From Sphingobacterium thalpophilum (GTDB lineage: Bacteria > Bacteroidota > Bacteroidia > Sphingobacteriales > Sphingobacteriaceae), in assembly GCF_038396785.1 (NCBI RefSeq), contig NZ_CP151087.1, positions 372,001 to 436,000 on the forward strand: a stretch of DNA of 64,000 bases. Direction: 5' to 3'. Positions 24,165 to 33,502 of the stretch are shown here, piece by piece. Both the position numbers and the translations under genes were made by a program. The stretch's first letter is position 1. The number at the start of each line of letters is the position of its first letter. Below the pieces are notes generated by a model, which was not told the origin of the DNA, did no database searches, and saw nothing but the letters and a program-made list of their open reading frames with translations.

Positions 24165-26939
24165 TTAGTTGTTTTTTAAATATTGCCGTAGCACATATTG
24201 CAGAATACCGTCATTCTTAAAATACTCGATTTCAATGGCAGAATCGAGTCTTGCTTTCACTTGAAATGTGGTTGTTTTTCCATTGTCATGCACCGCCTTT
24301 ACCGAGAGGAGTTTATGGGGTGTTAAATCGTTCGCAAGTCCCGTGATGCTATAGACTTCTGTTCCATCTAGTCCTAATTTCTCTGCATTTTCGTCATTGA
24401 TAAACACAAGTGGTGCTACCCCCATACCGACAAGATTACTTCGGTGAATACGCTCAAAACTTTCAGCAATAACCGCCCGTACGCCGAGCAGGAATGTTCC
24501 CTTTGCAGCCCAATCTCTTGAGGAGCCCGAACCATACTCTTTTCCTGCCAGCACAATGAGTGCAGTGTTGTTTTTTCGATATTCCATTGCGGTTTCATAA
24601 ACCGTCTTCACCTCATTGCTTGGGAAATAACGGCTAAATCCACCTTCACGATCAGTAATTTTGTTTTTAATACGCACATTGGCAAATGTTCCACGCATCA
24701 TAACTTCGTGGTTCCCACGTCTAGATCCATACGAATTAAAATCTTCTTTACTTACCTGATGTGCGCTGAGGTATTGCCCAGCCGCAGTTTCTTCTGTGAA
24801 TGACCCTGCAGGTGAGATATGATCCGTTGTAACCGAATCACCAAGATAAAGTAACACCCTTGCATTTTGGATGTCTTGTATCGGATTTGGTACAGCCTGT
24901 AAATTTTCAAAAAAAGGTGATTCTTTAATGTAGGTAGACGTGTTGTCCCACTGGTAATTTTGATCCAGATTCACTTCAAGTTCTTGCCAGTCTGTCGATC
25001 CGTCGAAGATGACATCATAAACTTCTTGAAAATCCGATTGTTTGACGCAGGCATTGACGGTTTCGATAATATCCTCGCGGCTTGGCCAAATATCTTTCAG
25101 ATATACGGGCTGACCGTTAGGGTCGTAATCCAATGGTTCCTCCAAGAGATTAATATCCACTCTTCCGACCAGCGCATAGGCCACAACAAGCATTGGCGAC
25201 ATTAAGAAGTTCATTTTGACCTGTGGATGCACACGGGCCTCAAAATTTCGGTTACCAGATAATACCGAGGCAACAATCAATTCACCTTTTTCCACCGCTT
25301 CTGCTATTTGTGGTGGAAGAGGACCGGAGTTTCCAATACAGGAGGTACAACCGTAACCTACGGTGTGAAAACGCAGGGCATCAAGATCAGCACTAAGTCC
25401 TGATCTTTCAAGGTATTGCGTAACGACTTTTGAGCCAGGGGCTAAAGAGGTCTTTACCCAGGATTTGGTGCGAAGCCCGCGCTCGATGGCGTTACGGGCC
25501 AATAATCCTGCACCGATCATGACAGTAGGGTTCGAGGTATTGGTACAGCTTGTTATAGCTGCGATCGCAATACTGCCATCACTTACAATATACTCCTTAT
25601 GATTGTGTTTGATGCGAACGGCATGAATAGACTCTTGAATAACTTCATGCGGTGAATCATGTTCGACAGGTACCTTACCAAAGGTAAACTCTGTTCCTGA
25701 ACCGCCGTCAGCAAGCCAGGCAGATTCCGATCGCTGCAAAACAGGGACATATTGTCGATGGTGTTCGCTGTCCAAAAGTTGTGAAAATGTAGTTTTTAAA
25801 TCCTTCACAAGAATTTTATCCTGAGGCCTTTTGGGCCCAGATACAGTTGGTTCAAGGCTTGATAAATCGAATTCAACTACCGACGAATATTGAATTTCTT
25901 CCTTGCCAGTGCGCCAGAGTAAATTGCTTTTACAATAATCTTCAACAATTTTAATCTGCTCTGCACTACGATTGGTGCTATGCATGTATTCAAGGGTTCG
26001 GTCATCAATCGGAAAATAGGTAACTGTACAGCCAAATTCTGGGGACATATTGGAAATTGTCGCACGGTCTGTCACCGAAAGGCTGTCCAATCCATCGCCA
26101 AATACTTCAACAAATTTGCCCACAACACCTTTATCGCGAAGTATTTTTGTTATCGAAAGGACCATGTCTGTGGCGGTGCATGTCGCTGGTATCTTTCCCA
26201 TAAGTTTAAGGCCGATAACCTCGGGGCAGGTGAAAAAGATGGGTTGTCCAAGCATGGCTGCCTCGGCCTCAATACCACCAACTCCCCAACCTAATACACC
26301 AATACCATTGACCATTGGTGTATGCGAATCTGTCCCTACTAATGTGTCAGGAAAAAGCCAATTGTCATGTTCAATGACTCCTTTGGCAAGATATTCCAAG
26401 TTGACCTGATGGCAGATACCCATACCTGGGGGAACAACGGTAAAATTTTTTAATCCTTTCTGTGCCCATTTAAGGAGTTCATAACGCTCACGGTTGCGTT
26501 CATATTCCAACTCGACATTCTTGTCATACGAGTACTGTGTACCAAAGTAGTCGACCTGAACGGAATGATCAATGACCAGATCCACCGGGATAGCAGGATT
26601 TATTTTTTGTCCATCCTTGCCATGACGGATAAATTCGGCACGTAGTGATGCCATATCGACTACAGCAGGTACTCCGGTGAAATCCTGCATTAAAATTCTG
26701 GCCGGTTTGAAGGGGATATCTTTGTCAACAGGTTGTGGAGTCCAATGAATCAGGGTATTGACATGCTCGTCTGTGATACTGAATCCATCATGGTTTCGCA
26801 ATACATTTTCCAGTAGTATCCGGATGCTGAACGGTAGGTGCATAACATTACCTTGAGGGAGATCTTTAATAGAACTATACTGGTAAACTTTGCCGTTAAT
26901 TTCAATTTCTTGTATTGATTTCTCTTTGCTCATATTCAT
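24165..26939 (-). CDS. acnA: Aconitate hydratase (AcnA type)
   Basis: 924 residues, normal for AcnA. It interconverts citrate and isocitrate through cis-aconitate in the TCA cycle. The [4Fe-4S] ligands are in ITSCTNTSNPT and GCTSCIGNSGPL (two Cys). Substrate blocks are GTDSHTPMVNGIGVLGWG near 205-222, GSRRGNHEVMMRGTF, GKEYGSGSSRDWAAKG and the swivel-domain region with RSNLVGMGVAPL. The start is either the ATG at 26939 or the one at 26933. It is divergent from the TlpA-like gene with about 230 bases in between and has no operon partner on its strand. Confidence 0.97.
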   Translation of the reverse strand: MNMSKEKSIQEIEINGKVYQYSSIKDLPQGNVMHLPFSIRILLENVLRNHDGFSITDEHVNTLIHWTPQPVDKDIPFKPARILMQDFTGVPAVVDMASLRAEFIRHGKDGQKINPAIPVDLVIDHSVQVDYFGTQYSYDKNVELEYERNRERYELLKWAQKGLKNFTVVPPGMGICHQVNLEYLAKGVIEHDNWLFPDTLVGTDSHTPMVNGIGVLGWGVGGIEAEAAMLGQPIFFTCPEVIGLKLMGKIPATCTATDMVLSITKILRDKGVVGKFVEVFGDGLDSLSVTDRATISNMSPEFGCTVTYFPIDDRTLEYMHSTNRSAEQIKIVEDYCKSNLLWRTGKEEIQYSSVVEFDLSSLEPTVSGPKRPQDKILVKDLKTTFSQLLDSEHHRQYVPVLQRSESAWLADGGSGTEFTFGKVPVEHDSPHEVIQESIHAVRIKHNHKEYIVSDGSIAIAAITSCTNTSNPTVMIGAGLLARNAIERGLRTKSWVKTSLAPGSKVVTQYLERSGLSADLDALRFHTVGYGCTSCIGNSGPLPPQIAEAVEKGELIVASVLSGNRNFEARVHPQVKMNFLMSPMLVVAYALVGRVDINLLEEPLDYDPNGQPVYLKDIWPSREDIIETVNACVKQSDFQEVYDVIFDGSTDWQELEVNLDQNYQWDNTSTYIKESPFFENLQAVPNPIQDIQNARVLLYLGDSVTTDHISPAGSFTEETAAGQYLSAHQVSKEDFNSYGSRRGNHEVMMRGTFANVRIKNKITDREGGFSRYFPSNEVKTVYETAMEYRKNNTALIVLAGKEYGSGSSRDWAAKGTFLLGVRAVIAESFERIHRSNLVGMGVAPLVFINDENAEKLGLDGTEVYSITGLANDLTPHKLLSVKAVHDNGKTTTFQVKARLDSAIEIEYFKNDGILQYVLRQYLKNN

Positions 26940-27166
26940 TTACTTATTTTCATACTATATAATATACATATCCCTAAATTTGTTTGTAATATCTTTTACA
27001 CTTACCTTTTCGCTTTCGTATTCTAACACCGAATTTTAAACCTCCATTGCCGCTGAAAAATCCGTTAAAAAAACGCGTGAAAAAATTCGATTAATTTTCT
27101 GCTATAAAAGCAATCAAATTAGGATACAAACGTTATGGTAATGTTTAAGCTTAGTTAAAGTGTTAT

Positions 27167-27697
27167 ATGACAAAAAAAGTAAATTATAGTCTCCTTTTAT
27201 TGGTTAGTTTGTTGTTTTGCAATCCATTTTTGGTTAAAGCAAGCAAGCATTGTGTGGTCGAGGAGGAGAATAAGAGCAGAACCGAAGGATACAATCTTAG
27301 TTTTAGGGACAGTAAAAACAATATATTGAGCCTAAACCAGCTCAAAGGAAAAGTTGTGGTTATTAATTTATGGGCGACATGGTGTCCACCATGTCTTGCT
27401 GAGATGCCTTCCTTGGATCAACTCTATAAGGACTTTAAGGGCAACGATGCTATTGTTATTTTGGCTGTCGATATCGATGGAAATCTTAGCGCTTCGCGGA
27501 AGTTTATGGCGAAAAGAAAATATAGTCTACCGGTCTATCAATTAAATTCGGCTTTACCCAAAGAATTGAGTACCACAAGCATACCAACAACGATTATTTT
27601 GGATAAGGCTGGTAAGCTGGTCATTAAACACGTAGGTGGAATGAACTTTGGGTCGCAGAAATTCAGAAAATCCCTATTGGATTTAAGCAAGGAATAG
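27167..27697 (+). CDS. TlpA/ResA-like thioredoxin-fold protein, secreted
   Basis: 176 residues. A signal peptide or anchor (1-25) is followed by a TlpA-like thioredoxin fold: NLSFRDSKNNILSLNQLKGK, VVINLWATWCPPCLAEMPSL with the active-site Cys73 and Cys76 (CPPC), and TSIPTTIILDKAGKLV with the cis-proline. It is expected to reduce or rearrange disulfides in the periplasm. No cytochrome maturation gene is nearby. Confidence 0.9.
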   Translation: MTKKVNYSLLLLVSLLFCNPFLVKASKHCVVEEENKSRTEGYNLSFRDSKNNILSLNQLKGKVVVINLWATWCPPCLAEMPSLDQLYKDFKGNDAIVILAVDIDGNLSASRKFMAKRKYSLPVYQLNSALPKELSTTSIPTTIILDKAGKLVIKHVGGMNFGSQKFRKSLLDLSKE

Positions 27698-27773
27698 CTT
27701 TTGGTCTTGGAGACTATAACAATATAATGGAAGATAATTTATGTTTCATTTAGCATTTATGGCATTTTCTTGC

Positions 27774-27781
27774 TAATTTTG
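27774..27781 (+). promoter_or_regulatory. TAnnTTTG -7 element before metA
   Basis: TAATTTTG matches the Bacteroidota -7 consensus and would start transcription about 25 bases before the ATG at 27811. The -33 box is not clear. Confidence 0.4.
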
Positions 27782-27810
27782 CATGCTAATTGTATAAGGA
27801 GAAATTATCT

Positions 27811-28752
27811 ATGCCGGTCAAACTTCCTAATAACCTTCCTGCCATTGAGCTGTTGAAAAAGGAGAATATATTTGTCATGAGTGATTTAAGAGCAAATGAG
27901 CAGGATATCAGACCGCTTCGTGTTTTGGTATTGAACTTAATGCCGCTTAAAATTACGACAGAGACAGATTTTATTCGTTTGCTGTCAAATAATCCTTTGC
28001 AGGTGGAAATGGAATTTTTGCGACTTGAAACGCATGTTTCAAAGAATACCCCCGAAGAGCATTTGGAAATGTTTTACAAGAGCTTGACCGAGGTTAAGGA
28101 GAATTTCTACGACGGAATGATTATTACGGGGGCTCCAGTTGAAATGGTTGCTTTTGAGGAAGTGACCTACTGGGATGAAATTCAGACCATCTTCGACTGG
28201 GCAAGGACCCATGTAACATCAAGTTTGTATATCTGTTGGGCGTCTCAAGCTGCATTGTATCATTTCTATGGTGTAGAGAAGAAGCCATTAACGGAAAAAC
28301 TTTTTGGTGTATTTAAGCACACTGCGTTAAACAAAAGACATCCTTTATTCCGTGGATTTGACGATGAGTTCTTTATACCGCACAGCCGCCATACAACAAT
28401 TGAGAAGGATGATCTCCTGGTAAAAGAGGGTTTAGAAATTCTTTCAGAATCGCCAGAAGCCGGTATTGCTATCGTTTCTTCACGCGGGGGACGCGAGTTT
28501 TATTTGACGGGACATTCAGAATATGCTCCTTTTACACTGGATGAAGAGTATAAAAGAGACTTAGAAAAAGGGCAGGAGATTGCTATGCCGGCAAATTATT
28601 ATGTTGATGACAACCCCGAAAATCGCCCTCTGGTGCGCTGGACAAGTCATGCGAATCTTCTTTTCAATAATTGGTTGAATTACTTTGTGTATCAAGAAAC
28701 TCCTTTTGATCTAAAAGACGTGGTTTATTTAGGCGAAATCAAACAAGGATAA
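27811..28752 (+). CDS. metA: MetA-family homoserine O-acyltransferase, predicted acetyl-specific
   Basis: 313 residues from the ATG at 27811, preceded by AAGGAG; an in-frame TTG at 27790 is unlikely. The enzyme activates the homoserine hydroxyl for methionine synthesis. The nucleophile Cys142 lies in LYICWASQ, and His/Glu of the catalytic triad are in LTGHSEYAPF. Residue 111 is Glu (TGAPVEMVAF, where E. coli MetA has Gly in TGAPLGLVEF). In studied MetA proteins Glu at this place goes with acetyl-CoA and Gly with succinyl-CoA, so this is predicted to be a homoserine O-acetyltransferase. No other methionine genes are adjacent. Confidence 0.93.
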   Translation: MPVKLPNNLPAIELLKKENIFVMSDLRANEQDIRPLRVLVLNLMPLKITTETDFIRLLSNNPLQVEMEFLRLETHVSKNTPEEHLEMFYKSLTEVKENFYDGMIITGAPVEMVAFEEVTYWDEIQTIFDWARTHVTSSLYICWASQAALYHFYGVEKKPLTEKLFGVFKHTALNKRHPLFRGFDDEFFIPHSRHTTIEKDDLLVKEGLEILSESPEAGIAIVSSRGGREFYLTGHSEYAPFTLDEEYKRDLEKGQEIAMPANYYVDDNPENRPLVRWTSHANLLFNNWLNYFVYQETPFDLKDVVYLGEIKQG

Positions 28753-28812
28753 TTTAATTCCTTCAAACAAAAACAGCTAAAAGAGTATTCTATTCATATG
28801 AAGTGATTAAAT

Positions 28813-29022
28813 ATGAAAAAGACTGCTTTAATAGTTTGTCCTGTTTTTTCAGTTTTTTTATTGAAAGCACAGGTTACCCTGGAAGAGAATCAAAAGCTTA
28901 AAGAAGCGAATGGGACGTTATGGTATGCTAATCCGTGGATTTGGATTGCCGGTGTCGCACTGTTTCTACTGATTTTTATCCTTGTACTACGTAAATCAAC
29001 ACGCAATAAAACCAAGACTTAA
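28813..29022 (+). CDS. Small secreted or membrane protein of unknown function
   Basis: 69 residues: a signal-like hydrophobic start (MKKTALIVCPVFSVFLLKAQ), a short charged stretch, then one membrane helix (WIWIAGVALFLLIFILVL) and a basic tail. Predicted to be anchored with the C-terminus in the cytoplasm. Family not recognised. Confidence 0.6.
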   Translation: MKKTALIVCPVFSVFLLKAQVTLEENQKLKEANGTLWYANPWIWIAGVALFLLIFILVLRKSTRNKTKT

Positions 29023-29089
29023 TTATCCCCATTAATTTTAGTTGCGATTAGAATCCCAATTGTTGCATTAACAATAGAAGAACTTTGCT

Positions 29090-29097
29090 TAAGTTTG
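29090..29097 (+). promoter_or_regulatory. TAnnTTTG -7 element before the M13 peptidase gene
   Basis: TAAGTTTG matches the -7 consensus about 30 bases before the ATG at 29128, giving a leader of some 24 bases. A -33 TTG is present but spacing is longer than usual. Confidence 0.4.
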
Positions 29098-29127
29098 TGT
29101 ATAGCGATAGACAAACTAAATTTTTAT

Positions 29128-31131
29128 ATGAAGAAAAATCTACTTTTAGCAGCTTTGTTGACCTGCGGCTCATTGGCGGGCCAAGCGCAAAACAACGCAA
29201 TCAATGTGAGTTACATGGACAAGAGTGTTCGTCCTCAAGATGACTTTTATAATTTTGTGAATGGACACTGGATGAAAACAGTCAAAATACCCTCTGATAA
29301 AGCACGTTGGGGTTCTTTCGACGAATTGCGTGAAAACACCGATATTGCTACGTTGAAGGTCTTGCAAGAATCGCTAACTGGACAATTCCAAAAGGGTACA
29401 GACAATCAGAAGATAGGTGATTTGTATAAATCATTTGTGGATATGAAAACACGTAATAAACTTGGTTTAGAACCTGTTAAACCTTATCTTGCTAAAATTG
29501 CAGCAATTAAAAATTTTGATGATTTATACAACTATCTTGTTGAGGTAGCACCGATTGGTGGAAATCCTTTTTTTAGTGGCTATGTATATGCGCATCTTAA
29601 AAATTCCGATGTTAATACAGTATACCTCGGCGGAGGAAGTCTGGGGCTTGGACGTTCTTATTATCAAGTAAAAGATAAGAAGAACGAAGAAACGTTAACG
29701 GATTATTCAAATTATATTTCTGCACTTTATGCTAAATCAGGCCAAATTACGAAGGATTTAAAAGGTCCAAAAATTGTCGCCTTTGAAAAGCAGCTGGCGG
29801 CAAACCTTAAAACCGTTGAGCAATCACGCGATGCAAATGGGCGATATAATCCGATCGCTGTAGCCGATCTAAAAAAGATTGTGAAAAACGTCGATATTGC
29901 AAAGTACCTAAAGGATGTCGGTTTTAAGGCTGATACTGTTATTGTACCGGAAATAAAGTATTACGAAAATTTGGATCGGGTTTTCAACCCTGAAAATCTA
30001 CCGGTGATCAAAGAGCTATTGACATTTCATATTTTAAATAATGCAGCGTCATATACTACACAGGAGTTAAATGATCTGTATTTTGATTTCTGGGGTCGTA
30101 AGTTAAAAGGACAAAAGGAGCAGCGTGCTCTGGACAAGCGCGGTGTGGAATTTGTCAATTCGATCGCAGGTGAGTTATTAGGGAAATTGTATGTGAAAGA
30201 AAACTTCCCTCCAAAGGCCAAAGCTGAAGCGGAAGAGCTTGTAAGCCACCTCGTTAAATCTTTCGGGCAGCATATCAAGGGATTGACTTGGATGTCGGAT
30301 GAAACGAAAGTAAAGGCATTGGACAAACTGACTAAGTTTAAAGTTAAAATTGGTTACCCGGATAAATGGAAAGATTTTAGCAAACTTGATGTTGGGACAT
30401 CGTTGTATGAAAATGTATTAGCTTCGAGTAAATGGGCATTTTACCAGAATTTGGCGAAACAAGATAAGCCAGTGGACAAATCTGAATGGGGGATGACTCC
30501 ACAGACTGTGAACGCTTACTATAGTCCACTGTTTAATGAGATTGTCTTTCCAGCAGCGATTCTTCAGCCGCCATTCTATGATTATAAAGCTGATGCTGCA
30601 GTTAATTTCGGCGGTATTGGTGCGGTAATTGGTCACGAACTTTCGCACGGATTTGACGACCAGGGTGCGAAATACGATGGGAATGGAAACCTGAACAATT
30701 GGTGGAGCGACAGTGATAAGGCGAAATTTGAAGCAGCGGCTGATGCTTTGGTACGTCAGTTTGAGTCCTACGAACCTGTACCAGGTGTTTTTGTGAACGG
30801 TCGCTTTACATTAGGGGAGAATATTGGGGATTTAGGTGGCTCATCAGTGGCTTTTGATGCATTGCAACTCTATCTGAACGATAAGGGAAATCCTGGTTTA
30901 ATAGATGGTTTTACACAGGACCAGCGCTTTTTCCTTTCCTGGGCAACGATTTGGAGAACGAAAACTACCGATGAGTTTGTGGTCAATCAAGTAAAAACTG
31001 ATCCACATTCTCCAGCACAGTACCGTGCTTTTGCCCCAATCATTAACCTAGATGCTTTCCATAAGGCTTGGGATACAAAGAACGGCGACAAAATGTTTGT
31101 TCCGGTCGATAAACGTATCAAAATTTGGTAG
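29128..31131 (+). CDS. M13-family (neprilysin/PepO-like) zinc metallopeptidase, secreted
   Basis: 667 residues from the ATG at 29128, where a signal peptide begins (MKKNLLLAALLTCGSLAGQA); the in-frame ATG 11 codons upstream would precede it. The N-terminal M13 domain starts RPQDDFYNFVNGHWM. The catalytic domain contains VIGHELSHGFDDQGAKYD near residue 500 with the HExxH zinc ligands, and ENIGDLGG near 563 with the third ligand Glu. The family has the motif NAYYSP, also present. It should degrade peptides in the periplasm or on the surface. Confidence 0.95.
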   Translation: MKKNLLLAALLTCGSLAGQAQNNAINVSYMDKSVRPQDDFYNFVNGHWMKTVKIPSDKARWGSFDELRENTDIATLKVLQESLTGQFQKGTDNQKIGDLYKSFVDMKTRNKLGLEPVKPYLAKIAAIKNFDDLYNYLVEVAPIGGNPFFSGYVYAHLKNSDVNTVYLGGGSLGLGRSYYQVKDKKNEETLTDYSNYISALYAKSGQITKDLKGPKIVAFEKQLAANLKTVEQSRDANGRYNPIAVADLKKIVKNVDIAKYLKDVGFKADTVIVPEIKYYENLDRVFNPENLPVIKELLTFHILNNAASYTTQELNDLYFDFWGRKLKGQKEQRALDKRGVEFVNSIAGELLGKLYVKENFPPKAKAEAEELVSHLVKSFGQHIKGLTWMSDETKVKALDKLTKFKVKIGYPDKWKDFSKLDVGTSLYENVLASSKWAFYQNLAKQDKPVDKSEWGMTPQTVNAYYSPLFNEIVFPAAILQPPFYDYKADAAVNFGGIGAVIGHELSHGFDDQGAKYDGNGNLNNWWSDSDKAKFEAAADALVRQFESYEPVPGVFVNGRFTLGENIGDLGGSSVAFDALQLYLNDKGNPGLIDGFTQDQRFFLSWATIWRTKTTDEFVVNQVKTDPHSPAQYRAFAPIINLDAFHKAWDTKNGDKMFVPVDKRIKIW

Positions 31132-31146
31132 GTTTCAGGCATGTTT

Positions 31147-31193
31147 AATGAAAAACGGGTGTATCTCACATGAGCATACACCCGTTTTTCATT
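31147..31193. terminator. Long bidirectional terminator
   Basis: An 18-bp stem (AATGAAAAACGGGTGTAT and its complement) with an 11-base loop between the convergent M13 and MFS genes. Confidence 0.9.
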
Positions 31194-31206
31194 TCTCAAG
31201 TGTAGG

Positions 31207-32421
31207 TTACTTCATCCATCTCAGAACCAAGTAGAATCCGATCGCCGTAGCAGATAAGGTTAATGCGGTTGCCCACCATAAGGTTGTAAAACCGAAGGAA
31301 TCGACAATGCTAGTCCCTAAAAGCGGCGAAAATATATTTGCAGCTGAAAATGCCAACGAATTGAACCCCATGTATGCTCCTTGTGTTTTAGGTGTCGAAC
31401 GGTTAACAGAAACCGTTGCCATAAATGGTAGTGTCAGCATCTCGCCAAGGCCGAAGATAAAGAATGTGAAATATAACCACCCGAGTCCACCTGAAAAATT
31501 TAACATGGCATAAGAGCTGGCACATAAAAACGTTCCAAAGACGAGCGTGCTTATAAGCGAGAATCTTTTTTCAGCTATATGGACAATGAACATCTCCAGT
31601 AATACGATAACGAATCCACTCCAGCCGAGTAGAAATCCGATTTGGTGATCATTCAAATGGTGAACTTCTCGGTAGAAAATAGGTAACGTTGTGATCAACT
31701 GAAAGAAACAGAATGAGAAAATGCAACAAAAGATATTGAATAAGACAAAAGGCAGGTCGGTATAGGAATTTCGTGTCTTTTGAGGTAATTCGTTTTCAGC
31801 AGTAATCTCTTTTTTAGATTTAATATCGCTTCTTTTTTCTCGTTTATGAAAAAAGACAAAGAAAATCACTGCAGCGCAAAGGACGGCAAAAGAATTTCCA
31901 TAAAAGATCCAATTGAATGAGATGGTGGCCAAAAATCCAGCCACCGCCGGGCCGATTGAAAATCCCAGATTTATGGCAAGACGATTCAATGAAAAGGCGC
32001 GCGTGATATTTTCGGGTTTAGCGTAACTTGCCACTGACACGGAGTTTGCAGGTCTGAAGGCATCAAAGATTAAACTTAAAGTAAAAATCATGATGGATAA
32101 GGACTGTACCTCTTTGAAATGTGGGATCAGTAAGAATAAAGGGGCCGCCAATACCAGACTTCCGAACTGAACCTTGAAGCTGCCAATCCGGTCAGTCAGC
32201 CAGCCACCAATATAGGAACCACAAACGGAGCCGAATCCATAACTCATCAATACCACACCGACCTGTTTAATGTCAAAATGTAGAACCTGGGTCATGTAGA
32301 GGCCAAGAAAGGGAATCACCATACTTCCCATTCTATTAATGAGCATCACTATGGCAAGTGGCCATGCGGCTTGAGACAGTCCCTTAAAGGAGTCGAGGTA
32401 AATCAATAAAATTCTTTTCAT
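31207..32421 (-). CDS. MFS transporter
   Basis: 404 residues with twelve predicted membrane helices. The MFS signature loop between helices 2 and 3 reads GGWLTDRIGSFK. A charged loop (KREKRSDIKSKKEITAEN) sits in the middle between the two six-helix halves. The layout is of the drug/proton antiporter type but the substrate is unknown. It has no partner genes. Confidence 0.9.
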   Translation of the reverse strand: MKRILLIYLDSFKGLSQAAWPLAIVMLINRMGSMVIPFLGLYMTQVLHFDIKQVGVVLMSYGFGSVCGSYIGGWLTDRIGSFKVQFGSLVLAAPLFLLIPHFKEVQSLSIMIFTLSLIFDAFRPANSVSVASYAKPENITRAFSLNRLAINLGFSIGPAVAGFLATISFNWIFYGNSFAVLCAAVIFFVFFHKREKRSDIKSKKEITAENELPQKTRNSYTDLPFVLFNIFCCIFSFCFFQLITTLPIFYREVHHLNDHQIGFLLGWSGFVIVLLEMFIVHIAEKRFSLISTLVFGTFLCASSYAMLNFSGGLGWLYFTFFIFGLGEMLTLPFMATVSVNRSTPKTQGAYMGFNSLAFSAANIFSPLLGTSIVDSFGFTTLWWATALTLSATAIGFYLVLRWMK

Positions 32422-32493
32422 TGAATGACGAATCAGCGTGTATAGACCGTATAAGTTTTTACTTCATACGTCTTCTTATAGTATTGGTAAAAA

Positions 32494-32525
32494 AAATGCC
32501 AAATTGATTAGTCAACTTGGCATTT
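32494..32525. terminator. Terminator of the nucleotidase pair
   Basis: 9-bp stem AAATGCCAA / TTGGCATTT with a 14-base loop, downstream of the minus-strand metallophosphatase gene; the minus-strand T run follows. Confidence 0.7.
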
Positions 32526-32542
32526 GTTAAAATTAGATTATA

Positions 32543-33502
32543 TTATGCCAACATGGACTCCGGAATTGTCGGATTGACCTGATAGGTACTTGCGACCATT
32601 TGTTTCTTGTCAGACCCTGGTTCCATAATAAAGTCAATACGTCCTAGATTAATTCCAGCAAAACCGACTTGATTCACAACGGTCTTTGTTCCTTTTAAAT
32701 TTGTAACCAGTGTTGGTTCATTTAAGAAGGTGTGCGTATGTCCTCCGATAATGAGATCAATGTCTGAGGTTTTGGCGGCAAGGATCAGATCCGACACCTT
32801 GTCGTTTTCATATTGATAGCCCAAATGCGATAAACAGATGACCAAATCACATTTGTGTTTTTCTTTCAATGTGCGGACCACCTTGTTGGAAACTTCAATA
32901 GGATCCAAATATTTCATTCCCCTGAAGTTATTGGGGTCAACCAATCCCTCAATATCTACCCCTAGTCCAAATACGCCTATTTTTATTCCATCTTTATGGA
33001 ATATGGTATAATCTTGGGTTCTGCCCTCCAATACGGTTCCTTTGAAGTCGTAATTTGCCGTTAAGAACGGAAATTTAGCGTGATCCAGGTACTTTACAAG
33101 ACCGTCAAGACCATTGTCAAATTCATGATTTCCAAATGTCCCGGCATCATAACCTAACTTTGTCATGAGGTCAAGTTCAAGTTTTCCTCCAAAAAGATTA
33201 AAATAGGGGGTACCTTGAAACATATCGCCTGCATCGAGTAATAGAAGATGTTCTTCTTCTTTGCGGATTTTATTGATCAGTGTACTTCGGCGCGCAACAC
33301 CAGCCAATCCCTGATATTTCCCGCCGTCCATTGGAAACGGTTCAATACGGCTATGAACATCGTTGGTATGTAAAATTGTAAGTTTTACCTTTTTGCTCTT
33401 CGCGTCGACTTGAAAAGGAAGTGATCCCAAAGCAACTGCAGCAGAAAATCCACCAACTTGCTTGATAAAAGATCTTCGGTTAATTGATTTTAATTCTTCC
33501 AT
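32543..33502 (-). CDS. 5'-nucleotidase-type metallophosphatase domain protein, Tat-exported
   Basis: 319 residues. The N-terminus has a twin-arginine signal (INRRSFIKQ, Arg9-Arg10). The calcineurin-like fold has all metal motifs: LHTNDVHSR, DAGDMFQG, GNHEFD, LSHLGY and GGHTHTF. This is the catalytic half of an UshA/CpdB-type 5'-nucleotidase; the C-terminal substrate domain is encoded by the overlapping gene just upstream. It likely removes phosphate from nucleotides in the periplasm. Confidence 0.92.
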   Translation of the reverse strand: MEELKSINRRSFIKQVGGFSAAVALGSLPFQVDAKSKKVKLTILHTNDVHSRIEPFPMDGGKYQGLAGVARRSTLINKIRKEEEHLLLLDAGDMFQGTPYFNLFGGKLELDLMTKLGYDAGTFGNHEFDNGLDGLVKYLDHAKFPFLTANYDFKGTVLEGRTQDYTIFHKDGIKIGVFGLGVDIEGLVDPNNFRGMKYLDPIEVSNKVVRTLKEKHKCDLVICLSHLGYQYENDKVSDLILAAKTSDIDLIIGGHTHTFLNEPTLVTNLKGTKTVVNQVGFAGINLGRIDFIMEPGSDKKQMVASTYQVNPTIPESMLA

